This document shows positions 33,542 to 42,692 of a DNA stretch of 64,000 bases, piece after piece. Origin of the DNA: Burkholderiales bacterium (GTDB lineage Bacteria > Pseudomonadota > Gammaproteobacteria > Burkholderiales > Burkholderiaceae_C); assembly GCA_016191525.1 (NCBI GenBank), contig JACPOK010000026.1:214572-278571 (forward strand). The letters are read 5' to 3'. Below the pieces are notes generated by a model. The model was given only the letters and a program-made list of their open reading frames with translations, ran no database searches and was not told the origin of the DNA. Positions within the stretch are counted from its first letter, which is position 1; every line of letters begins with the position of its first letter. The translations under genes and the position numbers were made by a program.

Positions 33542-35314
33542 ATGGCCCTATGGGATTTCCTCGATCGGTTTGCTCGTGTCCAGAGCCCTGGAACCGGCAC
33601 GCCCTCCGTACCCGCAACTGTCCGCGTGCAGCCCGCGCGGATTGCGGAGACCGTCTACCCGCCAGCTGACCCCGGCTTGCCCGCATGCGATCCAGACGGA
33701 TTGCTGGACGCGGTCCAACCCACCATTGCGCGGTTGCGCGAGTTGACCGTCAGCGACCGGGACAACTTCGAAACCGCTTACCTTGCGCCGATCCGCGAGC
33801 TGGCGCGCCTGGTGCATCTGCTTCCCGCATCCGCCGACGGGCCATATGCCGCGCCCGCCGGGCTCTTCCACCTATGCGTCGACGTCGCCTTCTACACCCT
33901 GCAGTCCGCGGACGGCAAGATCTTCACCCCCAACGGCACGGTCGAGGATCGGCATCGCAATGAGCCGCGCTGGCGGTACGCGTGCTTCCTTGCCGGACTC
34001 TGCTGCCTGGTGCAGCGGACTCTCACGCAACTCACGGTCACGACGGCCGGGGGACACGAGTGGCCGCGATTCAGCACCAGCCTCTGGGCCTGGCTGTCGG
34101 CGGGCACCGATCAGCGCTACTTTGTCAACTGGCACACGCGATCCAGCATCGGTGCCGGCGAGGGGGCGGCATTCCTGAACTTCGTCGCCCCAAAAGAGCG
34201 GATGGACTGGCTGAGTCAGGGTGACGTGCAAATTGTTCGGGACATGCACCAGGTTGCGATGGGTGCCGCGCACGACACCGACAGCATCATGGCAGGAGTG
34301 GTCAATCGCATCGTGAAGCGCGTGTTGGAAATTGATGACGCGCGCCGTCGAAGTCGCTATGGCCGACTCACCATTGGCACGCACGTGGAGCCCTACGTGC
34401 TGGATGCGCTTCGGGTACCGATCGAATCACGCCGATGGAAAGTCAATCAACCTGATTCTCCTGTCTGGCTGGCGAGCGACGGCCTGTTCATCGAATGGCC
34501 TGGCGCGCACGGTGACGTGCTCCGTCACTTTGACGAGTTGGGACTTCCCGGGCTGCCGCGTTCGGCGATGACGCTCGCAGAGATTCTGGGCAAGGCTGAA
34601 CTCTTGATCCAGGCCGAGTCAGGCCTGTGGGTGAGGGAAGTACTTGTTCCAGCAGCGAGTCCAGGTGAACGCCGGCGTAGCACCGCTATGCGCTTTGTCG
34701 ACTTCACCGCGATCCTCGGCCACCTGGAGTTCGAATCGATGCCGGGACCTGTCGGTGCCGAATTGGTCGAAGCAGAATTGAAAGCAGGAGCCGCATCGGT
34801 GGGACCGGCCAGCGCTAAGGCAAAGGGCGATCCGGATGCGCAGCGGCGAGATCCTGAGCCGACTGTGGCGCAATCGGCCGCTCCGGCTTCCGTCTTGGGG
34901 GAGTCCCAGGATGCCGAGCAGCCCAGTCCGCTTCCCGTGCAGGACTCTGGCGAAATAGTCTTTGCCGACCTGATCAAGCCCGAAGCGAAGCGTTGGATCA
35001 CCTCGCCCGACCTCTGTGAGGCCTTAGGCCATCTCATCGACCTTCACAAGCGCAAGCGCGGGGAAGCTGCAAAGACTTTCCCATTCGGTGTCGCTTTGAG
35101 CACTGACTGGATCAGCGAGAACACCGTCGCCGACATCGCGAATCTGGTCGGGGTGCTGGAGCGAAATCGTTGGCTAGGACGACCGACCTCGGTCAAGAAC
35201 GAAGCCCTGAAGCTCCACGAATTGCAATTCGACGATGGAGTGAAACGGGCCATCGTACTGAGTCACACGGGTGCCACTGCGCTCGGGTTCGACGTGGGGG
35301 CGAAGCGCAAATGA
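33542..35314 (+). CDS. MOBH relaxase-like (TraI_2-type) protein with degenerate HD site
   Basis: 590 aa from ATG 33542, at the predicted transcription start of promoter A and without a ribosome-binding site. Residues 75-300 follow the N-terminal domain of MOBH relaxases of integrative elements, including RWRYACFLAGLC at 143-154. The metal ligands look lost: the usual GGLLxHxLE is AGLFHLCVD at 106-114, and the His-Asp after GLC is CL (155-156). An Ala/Pro linker follows at about 420-470, then a C-terminal DNA-binding-like domain. It overlaps the coupling-protein gene as ATGA. It may be an inactive paralogue or use another site. Confidence 0.65.
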   Translation: MALWDFLDRFARVQSPGTGTPSVPATVRVQPARIAETVYPPADPGLPACDPDGLLDAVQPTIARLRELTVSDRDNFETAYLAPIRELARLVHLLPASADGPYAAPAGLFHLCVDVAFYTLQSADGKIFTPNGTVEDRHRNEPRWRYACFLAGLCCLVQRTLTQLTVTTAGGHEWPRFSTSLWAWLSAGTDQRYFVNWHTRSSIGAGEGAAFLNFVAPKERMDWLSQGDVQIVRDMHQVAMGAAHDTDSIMAGVVNRIVKRVLEIDDARRRSRYGRLTIGTHVEPYVLDALRVPIESRRWKVNQPDSPVWLASDGLFIEWPGAHGDVLRHFDELGLPGLPRSAMTLAEILGKAELLIQAESGLWVREVLVPAASPGERRRSTAMRFVDFTAILGHLEFESMPGPVGAELVEAELKAGAASVGPASAKAKGDPDAQRRDPEPTVAQSAAPASVLGESQDAEQPSPLPVQDSGEIVFADLIKPEAKRWITSPDLCEALGHLIDLHKRKRGEAAKTFPFGVALSTDWISENTVADIANLVGVLERNRWLGRPTSVKNEALKLHELQFDDGVKRAIVLSHTGATALGFDVGAKRK

Positions 35315-37203
35315 CTTCAATGCATCTGGAGACCATGTTCCGGCCGGCCTATGAGGCGCGCGCGGCCGCGGCATGGTGTGTCGCACTCTTTTGGGTCGTG
35401 GGCTTGGCCATTTTCACGCGCATGGCGGCGCCTGCGCTCGCCACTATGCTGGCGCTCGCCCTCGGCATGCTTCTCCTGCGCAGTTGGCAGACATCGCGCG
35501 TTTGGGCGTTCAAGCTCAGGCTCGCCGGTCACAAGCTGGCATTCATTCGTGCTTCGACGCTGCGAGACGCTCAGCCCAAGCTGCAGGATCGAATCTTCCT
35601 GGGATGGGGCTGGGAGTGGCAGCCCTCCCACACACAGCGCGCCTACGACATTTCCAAAATCGACAAGAAAGAGATCTATCCCCCGCGCTGGTGGTTGAAG
35701 TATTTCGGCGACGGGCTGGACCCCTATGCGAGCAAGGGAAAGGCTTGGATACACGGCATGGGGGAGGAAGAGGAGATCATGGTGCCGAAGGCTACCTTCG
35801 TCGGCCATACGGGCATCATCGCCACAACAGGGGCCTTGAAAACCACCCTCTACAGATTGATGATCACGCAGTTTGCGCTTCAGGGCGACTGCGTCATCAT
35901 CATCGATCCGAAGGGCGGCCAGGACCTGTACGAAGCCTGCCGCGACGCCGCTGCCGCAGTGGGCGACCCTGACCGCTTCATCTCATTCCGGCCAGCCTTT
36001 CCGTCGACCTCGGTGCGCCTCGACGGCTTAAAGAACTGGGATCGCGAAACTCAGGTGGCGTCGCGCGTCAAGCAAATCATCAGCGCGAGCGAAGACGACA
36101 ACTTCATCAATTTCTGCTGGACGGTGACCACCAATCTGGTTGGTTCCATGAAGCTCGTTGGCCAACGGCCGACGATCGCCTCCTTGCTGGATCATGTGCA
36201 GTCGCTCGAGAACCCCGAGCGGCTTTGCGAGGAAGTGCTCTACGCCTATCTCTCACCCAAATTGCCGAACCTGGGCGAAGCGTTGCAGGATCGCAGCCGA
36301 CTCGCCGAAGCGTCGCAGAAGTCGGGAGGTCAGCGTGGTGGCCGCGGCGGGCTGGCTGAGCGTGCATCGCCCCGCCTAACGATCCTGATGCAGCTGTTTC
36401 GGGAACTCCCATTCGAGGATCGACCGCGGGCGATTTCCGGCCTGATCGCGATGCTGGATGCGAACCGCGAATGGTTCTCCAAGATGATCGTCGCGATGGT
36501 CCCCACGCTGACGAAGATCGCCAGCTTGGGACCGCTCATGTCTCCCGACTACGACGACATCACAGACAAGCGTCCCATCTTCGACATCAAGAAGATCGTG
36601 GATGGCGGGAAGATTTTCTATGCCGGAATTGACGCCCTCTCCGACGCAACGGTGGCGGATGCGATCGCCGCACTGATCGTTGCTGACGCGGCAGGCTATG
36701 CGGGCGAGACGTACAACTATGGCGATGGTCGTCCGCCGCGCGTCCACTTGCTGATCGACGAAGCAGGTGACGCAACCAGCGAGACTCTGCTGCAAATCTT
36801 GAACAAGGGTCGCGCCGCCGGGATCAATGTTTACCTGGCCATGCAGGCGATCGCGGACTTGGTCGTTGCCCTGGGCAATAACGAGGCGCTGGCCGAGCGG
36901 TTCCTGAGCAACCTGAACAACTTCATTATTGGCGCCACGCAGGACCCTCGGACCCTGGAATTCCTCGAAACCAGGCTGGGCTTGGTTCCCGTGCTCACCA
37001 AGGCCTTGTCCCAAACCAGCGGCCAGAAGACCGAAGACATCGGCCTCGAATACTCGGCGAATCGCGGTGTCACGCGAAAGGAAGTTCAGCTGCCCATGAT
37101 TCCAGGAGACTTGCTCTCGGCGCTCCCGGACCTTCACTACATCTCCGTGCTCAACCGCGCTGAAGTCCGCAAGGGGCGCATCCCGATTCTTCAATTCGCA
37201 TGA
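35311..37203 (+). CDS. traD: TraD-like type IV coupling protein with altered Walker A
   Basis: 630 aa. Two membrane helices lie at about 20-56. The P-loop strand is in the right place but reads ATTGALKT (171-178) instead of GxxxxGKT: Lys177 and Thr178 remain while both glycines are replaced. Walker B VHLLIDEAGD near 516-525 and the following GINVYLAMQ block are intact. Coupling proteins bring the relaxase-DNA complex to the secretion channel. Size, membrane anchor and position after a MOBH-like gene fit TraD of SXT/PFGI-type systems. ATP binding may be weakened. It overlaps both neighbours by four bases. Confidence 0.75.
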   Translation: MTSMHLETMFRPAYEARAAAAWCVALFWVVGLAIFTRMAAPALATMLALALGMLLLRSWQTSRVWAFKLRLAGHKLAFIRASTLRDAQPKLQDRIFLGWGWEWQPSHTQRAYDISKIDKKEIYPPRWWLKYFGDGLDPYASKGKAWIHGMGEEEEIMVPKATFVGHTGIIATTGALKTTLYRLMITQFALQGDCVIIIDPKGGQDLYEACRDAAAAVGDPDRFISFRPAFPSTSVRLDGLKNWDRETQVASRVKQIISASEDDNFINFCWTVTTNLVGSMKLVGQRPTIASLLDHVQSLENPERLCEEVLYAYLSPKLPNLGEALQDRSRLAEASQKSGGQRGGRGGLAERASPRLTILMQLFRELPFEDRPRAISGLIAMLDANREWFSKMIVAMVPTLTKIASLGPLMSPDYDDITDKRPIFDIKKIVDGGKIFYAGIDALSDATVADAIAALIVADAAGYAGETYNYGDGRPPRVHLLIDEAGDATSETLLQILNKGRAAGINVYLAMQAIADLVVALGNNEALAERFLSNLNNFIIGATQDPRTLEFLETRLGLVPVLTKALSQTSGQKTEDIGLEYSANRGVTRKEVQLPMIPGDLLSALPDLHYISVLNRAEVRKGRIPILQFA

Positions 37204-37781
37204 GCAACAACAGCATCGAACGAATCCGCCTGGTCCCGAGTGCGGACGGCGCAACCAACGGCCGCACTTTGCAAGATGCCGGTAACCGTCGAGCGCTCAT
37301 GAAAGACCTCGAGCGGCGCGGGTTGAGGTCGGCCGCCCTGAATGCCTTCCAGTGGTGGCCGACCCTGGAAGACACGGCGCTCGCACTGTGCGCTCACCTG
37401 GGCAGCGACCTGAAGGACGAAACAGGTGCGCCGCTGGCCGTCGCTGCTCTTGACAGGGCATTGAAGGCGTTCAGCGCGGCGACGATTGCAGGCCCCATCG
37501 ACGCAGGGGTGGTGGCGTTCCTGGATAGCGTCCTGGAACTCGCCGAGCAGCTGCTGCGGCTCAACGTTTACGTCGAGGATGGAGAGGGCATTCGACATGT
37601 GTGGCGGCAATTCGCGGAGCCGTATCCGACATGGGCCTCGCGCCATGCTGCGATGGGTGAGATTCGAAGTGCACAAACGGCATTTGTCTTCGACCAGGAA
37701 CTGTGGGCCGCGAAGCGGATGCTGGCAACGGCCACCATGGTTCCGCGAGATTTCAACCTGGTGTTCCGGAGCGAGCGATGA
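37200..37781 (+). CDS. Hypothetical protein between traD-like and DUF4400-like genes
   Basis: 193 aa starting as ATGA on the traD-like stop and overlapping the next gene the same way, so it is part of the relaxase/coupling operon. Soluble and helical throughout (many Leu/Ala). A Trp-rich stretch WRQFAEPYPTWASRH lies near 136-150. No signal peptide or membrane segment. No family was recognised; position suggests an accessory of the coupling protein. Confidence 0.7.
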   Translation: MSNNSIERIRLVPSADGATNGRTLQDAGNRRALMKDLERRGLRSAALNAFQWWPTLEDTALALCAHLGSDLKDETGAPLAVAALDRALKAFSAATIAGPIDAGVVAFLDSVLELAEQLLRLNVYVEDGEGIRHVWRQFAEPYPTWASRHAAMGEIRSAQTAFVFDQELWAAKRMLATATMVPRDFNLVFRSER

Positions 37782-38419
37782 AGAGTCGATCGCACATCGG
37801 CTTCTGGCTCTTGGTCTTCCTGTGTGCCATCTTTGTGGTTCCGTACTTTGTACGCGGAGTCGAGATGCGCGCTCGCCTTGAGCATGAAGTTGCCGCCATT
37901 CAGCACGCACTTGGAAGCCGTATCGGCTCAGGTGTCGTTGAGAAGGCAAACGCGGTCTACTCGGCAACCGTGGTTGCGTCGGGGCTCCGAACTGCGATGG
38001 ACGATTTGAAGCATACGCAGCAAGACCAGGAACTTGCACAACGCATCGGGACGACGATCCTGGCGGAGGCGGCCATGGGTATTGACAGCTATCTCCAGGC
38101 CCTCTCCATGCAACTCTACGCAGTGATATTGCGCGGAACGGTGGTACTCATGTGGGTGCTGATGCTGGCTCCATTCGCCGGCGCGGTGCTGATCGACGGT
38201 TACGCGACCCGAGCCAAGAAGTTCGAGAACCTCGGTTTTCAGAATCCGACTGCATTCGCGTTGGGCATTCACGTAGTCGTTGTCGTGAGCGCGATTCCCT
38301 TCCTATACATCGTTGCGCCATTCAGTATCAGCCCATTGTTCATGCCCTATTGGGCGGTGGCGGCCGCACTGCCATTGAGCTTCGCGATTCAGCATATGCA
38401 ACCGGTGCTAACTCGATGA
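37778..38419 (+). CDS. DUF4400-like integrative-element membrane protein
   Basis: 213 aa. A membrane helix at about 8-28 is followed by a soluble helical part with RARLEHEVAAIQHALG, then three more hydrophobic segments (about 110-135, 160-180, 185-205). Size, topology and position right after TraD match the DUF4400 (PFL_4697-type) proteins of MOBH-type conjugative elements, whose role is unknown. It is last in the operon; virB11 follows after promoter site C. Confidence 0.65.
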   Translation: MKSRSHIGFWLLVFLCAIFVVPYFVRGVEMRARLEHEVAAIQHALGSRIGSGVVEKANAVYSATVVASGLRTAMDDLKHTQQDQELAQRIGTTILAEAAMGIDSYLQALSMQLYAVILRGTVVLMWVLMLAPFAGAVLIDGYATRAKKFENLGFQNPTAFALGIHVVVVVSAIPFLYIVAPFSISPLFMPYWAVAAALPLSFAIQHMQPVLTR

Positions 38420-38429
38420 GCCACGCAAA

Positions 38430-38484
38430 ACGGCCAAAACGCGAGTTTTAGCGGGCTGTTCGTGAGTACTGCGGGTCCTACAGT
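38430..38484 (+). promoter_or_regulatory. Shared activator-type promoter, site C
   Basis: Box GGCCAAAACGCGAG then TTTTAGCGGG (TTTT at 38446), the most palindromic of the five sites, and -10-like TACAGT at 38479-38484, 33 nt from the first T. ATG 38492 lies seven bases after the -10, with no Shine-Dalgarno. Confidence 0.75.
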
Positions 38485-38491
38485 GACCCGC

Positions 38492-39472
38492 ATGAATAGC
38501 AAGGTCCAGACCGCGCTCGGTTTTCTCCAGCCAATCCGTCATCTGATGGATGACGCGGAGGTGACGGAGATCATGGTTAACGGTCCAGACCAAATCTGGG
38601 TGAAGCGCTTCGGCCGTCGACCGGAACGTGTGCAAATTTCTCTCAGCGAGATGCAGATCAAGTCGGCCATCACGATGTTGGCCAGCGTATCTCAGCGCCA
38701 AGTTGGCGACGAGACAGCGTCCCTCGACAAGGCCAAGATCGTCAGTGCGGGAATTCCGGGTTTTCGCTTCGAGGCGTGGATGCCGCCGGTAGCAGTCAAC
38801 GGGCCAGCCTTCACGGCGCGGAAGCTGGCTTCAAAGCTGATCCCCTTGGAACAGTACGTGGAGGAACAGACCTTCACGCTGGAGGCAGGAGCGCTGCTCC
38901 GCGACCTGGTCCTCGGTCGGCGCAATGTGCTTGTATCGGGCGCAACAGGCAGCGGCAAAACGACGCTGTGCAATGCGCTTCTGCAGATCATCCCGACCCA
39001 CGAGCGGCTGCTCGTAATTCAGACCATCAGCGAGCTGATCGTCAACGCACCGAACAAGGTGCTGCTCGAATCCGACGAAGAACAGGGCTACAGCATCAGC
39101 CGAATTCTGACGTCTTGCCTCCGCGGCATCCCGGATCGAATCATTGTTGGTGAGGTGCGCGGCGCAGAGGCCTACGGGCTTATCAAGGCGTTCAACACGG
39201 GACATCCGGGAGGGATCGCCACGTTGCATGCGAACTCAGCTTTGGACTCCCTCGAGCGGCTGGAGGACATGGTCATGGAAGGGCGTCCGGAAATGCCGAT
39301 GGAGGCGATCCGGCATCGGCTCGCCAAGGCCAAGCCCTATCTGGTCTTCATGGACCAAGTCGAGCGGAAGGGCCGGTTCCTGCCCACGCTCATCGAAATC
39401 ACCGAAGTAACGGGCTACCAAAACGGCTCGTATGTCACCCACCCCGCCTACACCTACAAGGAAGCGCAATGA
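38492..39472 (+). CDS. virB11: VirB11/TrbB-type secretion ATPase
   Basis: 326 aa; ATG 38492 is preferred to GTG 38462 because the latter lies upstream of the -10 of promoter C. The N-terminal domain (about 1-130) is followed by Walker A GATGSGKT at 150-157, the Asp box near 172-190, Walker B RIIVGEVRGAEA and the His box GHPGGIATLHANS. All motifs are intact. It forms a hexameric traffic ATPase at the inner membrane that powers pilus assembly and substrate transfer. It is first in the virB operon and overlaps virB2 as ATGA. Confidence 0.93.
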   Translation: MNSKVQTALGFLQPIRHLMDDAEVTEIMVNGPDQIWVKRFGRRPERVQISLSEMQIKSAITMLASVSQRQVGDETASLDKAKIVSAGIPGFRFEAWMPPVAVNGPAFTARKLASKLIPLEQYVEEQTFTLEAGALLRDLVLGRRNVLVSGATGSGKTTLCNALLQIIPTHERLLVIQTISELIVNAPNKVLLESDEEQGYSISRILTSCLRGIPDRIIVGEVRGAEAYGLIKAFNTGHPGGIATLHANSALDSLERLEDMVMEGRPEMPMEAIRHRLAKAKPYLVFMDQVERKGRFLPTLIEITEVTGYQNGSYVTHPAYTYKEAQ

Positions 39473-39855
39473 AGCTCGAACTCCCACATCCGCCTGGCAC
39501 CACGTTGGCCGACCAAATCGAGGCGACGCGCCGGTTCGGGAACTACCTCGCCATCTCATTTGCGATCATCGCACTGTGGTTGGTGGTGCCCAGCGACGCT
39601 TGGGCGCAATCCACCGGCACCGCGTTCGAGTTCCCGGTCCTGGACCAGATGCTGTGCGGCTTCATCGCGTATTCAAAGTCGCGACTCGCTCCCTACATCG
39701 CCGTCTTGACCATCATCATCGGCGTGATCGGCCACTGGCTCGGCGCCACCAAGGTCTGGGGGACGCTGCTGTATGTCGTGCTCGGCCTGGGCATCATCAT
39801 GGGCATCGGTGCCGCCATCGTTCGCGCGACCAACGCCGGCGCCACCTGCCTCTGA
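39469..39855 (+). CDS. virB2: VirB2/TrbC-like conjugative pilin
   Basis: 128 aa. A long N-terminal leader with a hydrophobic stretch ends in PSDAWAQS near residue 45, a good signal-peptidase site. The mature part of about 80 residues has two helices (about 70-88 and 96-116) separated by a short polar loop, as in VirB2/TrbC pilins. It should polymerise into the transfer pilus. It follows virB11 directly and precedes the virB3-like gene by 3 nt. Confidence 0.82.
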   Translation: MKLELPHPPGTTLADQIEATRRFGNYLAISFAIIALWLVVPSDAWAQSTGTAFEFPVLDQMLCGFIAYSKSRLAPYIAVLTIIIGVIGHWLGATKVWGTLLYVVLGLGIIMGIGAAIVRATNAGATCL

Positions 39856-39858
39856 TCC

Positions 39859-40158
39859 ATGAGGACATCGGTCGTACACGCCAGCCTCAACATGAAGGCA
39901 TCCATCATGGGCATCGACGCACGGCTCTTCGCCATGGAGTGCGCGTTGCTGGCTGTCTTCATCTCCCTACAGATGTTGGCATTCCTTCTGATCCTTCCGC
40001 TCATCCACGCCATCGCCAAATGGGCCCATGCTCGCGATGACCAAATGGTCGAGGCCTCGGTTCGGTATGCGCGGGAGAAGGACGCTTGGGACCCCTGGCA
40101 CCACCCCAAGGTGGTTGACCGGCGCCCGACTGGCTATGGGAAAGGGATGCCATGCTGA
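39859..40158 (+). CDS. virB3: VirB3/TrbD-like inner-membrane protein
   Basis: 99 aa. One strong hydrophobic segment at about 28-50 can span the membrane once or twice, and the C-terminal 40 residues are charged and end in a Gly/Arg-rich tail, as in VirB3/TrbD. It probably docks VirB4 at the membrane. An internal ATG at residue 12 (39892) is an alternative start. It overlaps virB4 by 7 nt. Confidence 0.7.
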   Translation: MRTSVVHASLNMKASIMGIDARLFAMECALLAVFISLQMLAFLLILPLIHAIAKWAHARDDQMVEASVRYAREKDAWDPWHHPKVVDRRPTGYGKGMPC

Positions 40159-42692
40159 GCCTTCGGGAGTTGGCCAGCGGTTACCACGACACCACGTCGG
40201 CCTTCGGGGAGCTCGTGCCTTGGTTCGAGCACCTCACCCCCGGGCTGGTGCTCAGCCTCGACGGGGCCCTTCTGGCTGGATTTGAGTTCGATGGCCTGGA
40301 CAAGGACTCGACCGACGAGGCCGAACTGGACGCGGCAACGGAGTCGCTGGAGGCAGCATTCAGGGCCTTCGACCATCGTAATACTCTTTGGACGTTCCTC
40401 GATAAGCGTCGCAGAGTGTTCATCCAGGACTCGGATATTGGCCACCCCGTCGCCCGCATGATGGAACAGGAGTGGCTCAATGCCGTCGATGACGGGTCGC
40501 TTGCCAGCTTCCGACACCTGATCTTCGTCTCCTACCAGCCGTTCACGGGAACGTCAGGCATCTTCGAAGAAATTGGCGCGGTCATGACGGAGACCGGCGA
40601 ACACCTCGGGAAGGCGGCCATGAAGGTCCTTTCCGAGCGCTTTATGCTGAAGAAGGGCATCGAACGAGTCGAAGGGAAAGTCACCAGCAACACAGCTGCA
40701 TTCGAGAACCAGCTCACCTCGTTCTCGCAGGTGCTGCCCAGGCTGCGGATGCGCAGACTTGAGGGCAACGCGCTGCTGGCGGAGCTGTCCAACCGCATCA
40801 ACCTCGCATCTCCGCGTAGCAAGGTGGCCGTACCCGAACACGGCACCGCCTATCTCAACACGCTCTTGCCGACGGACACAGTGAGGCGCGTCGACGGAGG
40901 GCTTCTGAGGTTTGATGGTGCCGGCGGCGCCAAGCTACTTTCCATGATGTCGGTGAAGGGCTATCCGAATCCCCTGAACAACGTCAGTGCCGAAGACCTG
41001 TTGATGGTGCGCGGCGACTTCACCGTCGTTCACACCTACAGGTTTTTGGACCGGGAAGGCGCAAAGCGGCTGGTCATGAAGGCCGAGCAGCACTACCGCT
41101 CGCAAGTCAAAGGCCCAATCACCCAGATGGTCGAAAAGATCACGGGCGAAGAGTCCGATCGCATCGACACCGGACAGCTGGTGCTGGCCGAAGATGCGCA
41201 ATCTGCCCTTGTCGAGATCACGGCCGAAGGCGTCAACTTCGGCTACCACTGTATGTCGGTGCAAGTGCTGGGAGAAGACTCGGCCGACATGATGCACACC
41301 CGCAAGGCGATCGCGGGGGTGTTGTCGAACGCGGGGTATGGCGTCGTCAACGAAGTGATCCACCAAGTTGGCGCATTCATGGCGACTATCCCCGGCGCCG
41401 CCGACGCGAGCGTGAGGGCGACGCTGGTCAGCACCCGGAATCTCGCCGACATGGCCGTAGTGCGCTCCATCCAGCCAGGTCCGGGGAGCAACAAGTATTT
41501 GACGGAGCAGCGACGCGCTCCTTCGCGGTCGCTTTGCCTCTTCCCAACTCCCTCGGGTGTGCCGGAGCTGCTGAACCTGCACGTGGGTGACGTCGGGCAC
41601 TTCATGGTGGTCGGCCCGAACGGTGCTGGTAAGACATCACTGATCAACATGCTGATGACGATGTGGCAACGCTACGAGCCGTGTCGTGTCATCGTCTTGG
41701 ACAAGGACAAGAGCTGCTACCTCACGATCACCGCCCTCGGCGGGTCGTACGTCAGCCTCACCGACCCGCAGGGCGCGACGAGCCAGATGAATCCGTTGCG
41801 GTGGATCGACGATCCAAATCGGTGGAATGACATTGCGTTTTGGATCAGCGGCGCGATGCAGGCGTTTGGGGGCGAGCAAATTACAGCCCGGCAGTCTCAA
41901 GCCATCAGTAGCGCGATCGCAATGAGCGCTAGCGCCGGGAAGCATGGCGCACGACGCCTTGGCGCCTTCATGTCGGTACTGGAAGGCATGGACTCGGAAT
42001 TCGCGGCACGCCTTGCTCCCTGGGTGCAATCCGGGAGCGGCGCGTCCGCCAACTATGGGCGCATCTTCGACAACGAACACGATGCCTTCGCGGAGCAGTT
42101 GAGCAGGGGTCCGAATGCAGTTATCGGCATCGACGTGGGAGGCCTTCTCAAGGACGACCGGCTCGCGCCGTCCGTTTTGGAGTACCTCTTCATGTCCATC
42201 AATGACCTGGTGGACGGTCGTACACCGACACTGATCTACCTTGAGGAAGCCTGGTACCTGCTCGCAAATCCGCGGTTCCGGGCCGGCTTCGAGGAATGGA
42301 TCAAGACGATGCGCAAGCGAATGGGAGCGGTGGGGCTCAGCACGCAATCGGTCGAAGACATCCGGCGCAGCGGCATCAGCAGCTCGTTGAATGACAACAT
42401 CAAGACGCGGATATTCCTCCCGAACTCACAAGCGCTCGCCTCCGTGGACGTATACACGCAGATGCTGGGCCTGACGCATGACCATGTGCAGCTGATTCGC
42501 AGCCTCACGCCAAAGAAGCACTACATGATCTGGCAGGAGGGCCGCACCCGCGTTTTGGACGCCTTCATGCCCCCGAAGGTCTTGGCTCTGACCCGCTCCG
42601 ACGCACTTGCGCGCGACGCTTTCAACCGGCACCGGACAGCAGGCGGCGACGACTACATCGCCCGCTACATCAAGGAGATCACCAATGCGTAA
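40152..42692 (+). CDS. virB4: VirB4/TrbE-type secretion ATPase
   Basis: 846 aa. The N-terminal half is the VirB4 docking domain. The C-terminal half is the motor with Walker A GPNGAGKT at 488-495 and Walker B YLEEAWYLL near 695-703 (Glu-Glu in place of Asp-Glu). Length fits TrbE/VirB4. It assembles at the inner membrane with VirB3 and VirB11 and energises pilin extraction and substrate passage. It overlaps the upstream gene by 7 nt and the first virB5-like gene by 8 nt. Confidence 0.93.
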   Translation: MLSLRELASGYHDTTSAFGELVPWFEHLTPGLVLSLDGALLAGFEFDGLDKDSTDEAELDAATESLEAAFRAFDHRNTLWTFLDKRRRVFIQDSDIGHPVARMMEQEWLNAVDDGSLASFRHLIFVSYQPFTGTSGIFEEIGAVMTETGEHLGKAAMKVLSERFMLKKGIERVEGKVTSNTAAFENQLTSFSQVLPRLRMRRLEGNALLAELSNRINLASPRSKVAVPEHGTAYLNTLLPTDTVRRVDGGLLRFDGAGGAKLLSMMSVKGYPNPLNNVSAEDLLMVRGDFTVVHTYRFLDREGAKRLVMKAEQHYRSQVKGPITQMVEKITGEESDRIDTGQLVLAEDAQSALVEITAEGVNFGYHCMSVQVLGEDSADMMHTRKAIAGVLSNAGYGVVNEVIHQVGAFMATIPGAADASVRATLVSTRNLADMAVVRSIQPGPGSNKYLTEQRRAPSRSLCLFPTPSGVPELLNLHVGDVGHFMVVGPNGAGKTSLINMLMTMWQRYEPCRVIVLDKDKSCYLTITALGGSYVSLTDPQGATSQMNPLRWIDDPNRWNDIAFWISGAMQAFGGEQITARQSQAISSAIAMSASAGKHGARRLGAFMSVLEGMDSEFAARLAPWVQSGSGASANYGRIFDNEHDAFAEQLSRGPNAVIGIDVGGLLKDDRLAPSVLEYLFMSINDLVDGRTPTLIYLEEAWYLLANPRFRAGFEEWIKTMRKRMGAVGLSTQSVEDIRRSGISSSLNDNIKTRIFLPNSQALASVDVYTQMLGLTHDHVQLIRSLTPKKHYMIWQEGRTRVLDAFMPPKVLALTRSDALARDAFNRHRTAGGDDYIARYIKEITNA

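Noticed and set aside
42550..42572. TTTTGGAC inside virB4 as another box
   Set aside because: It lies inside coding sequence and neither the left half nor the -10 spacing fits.
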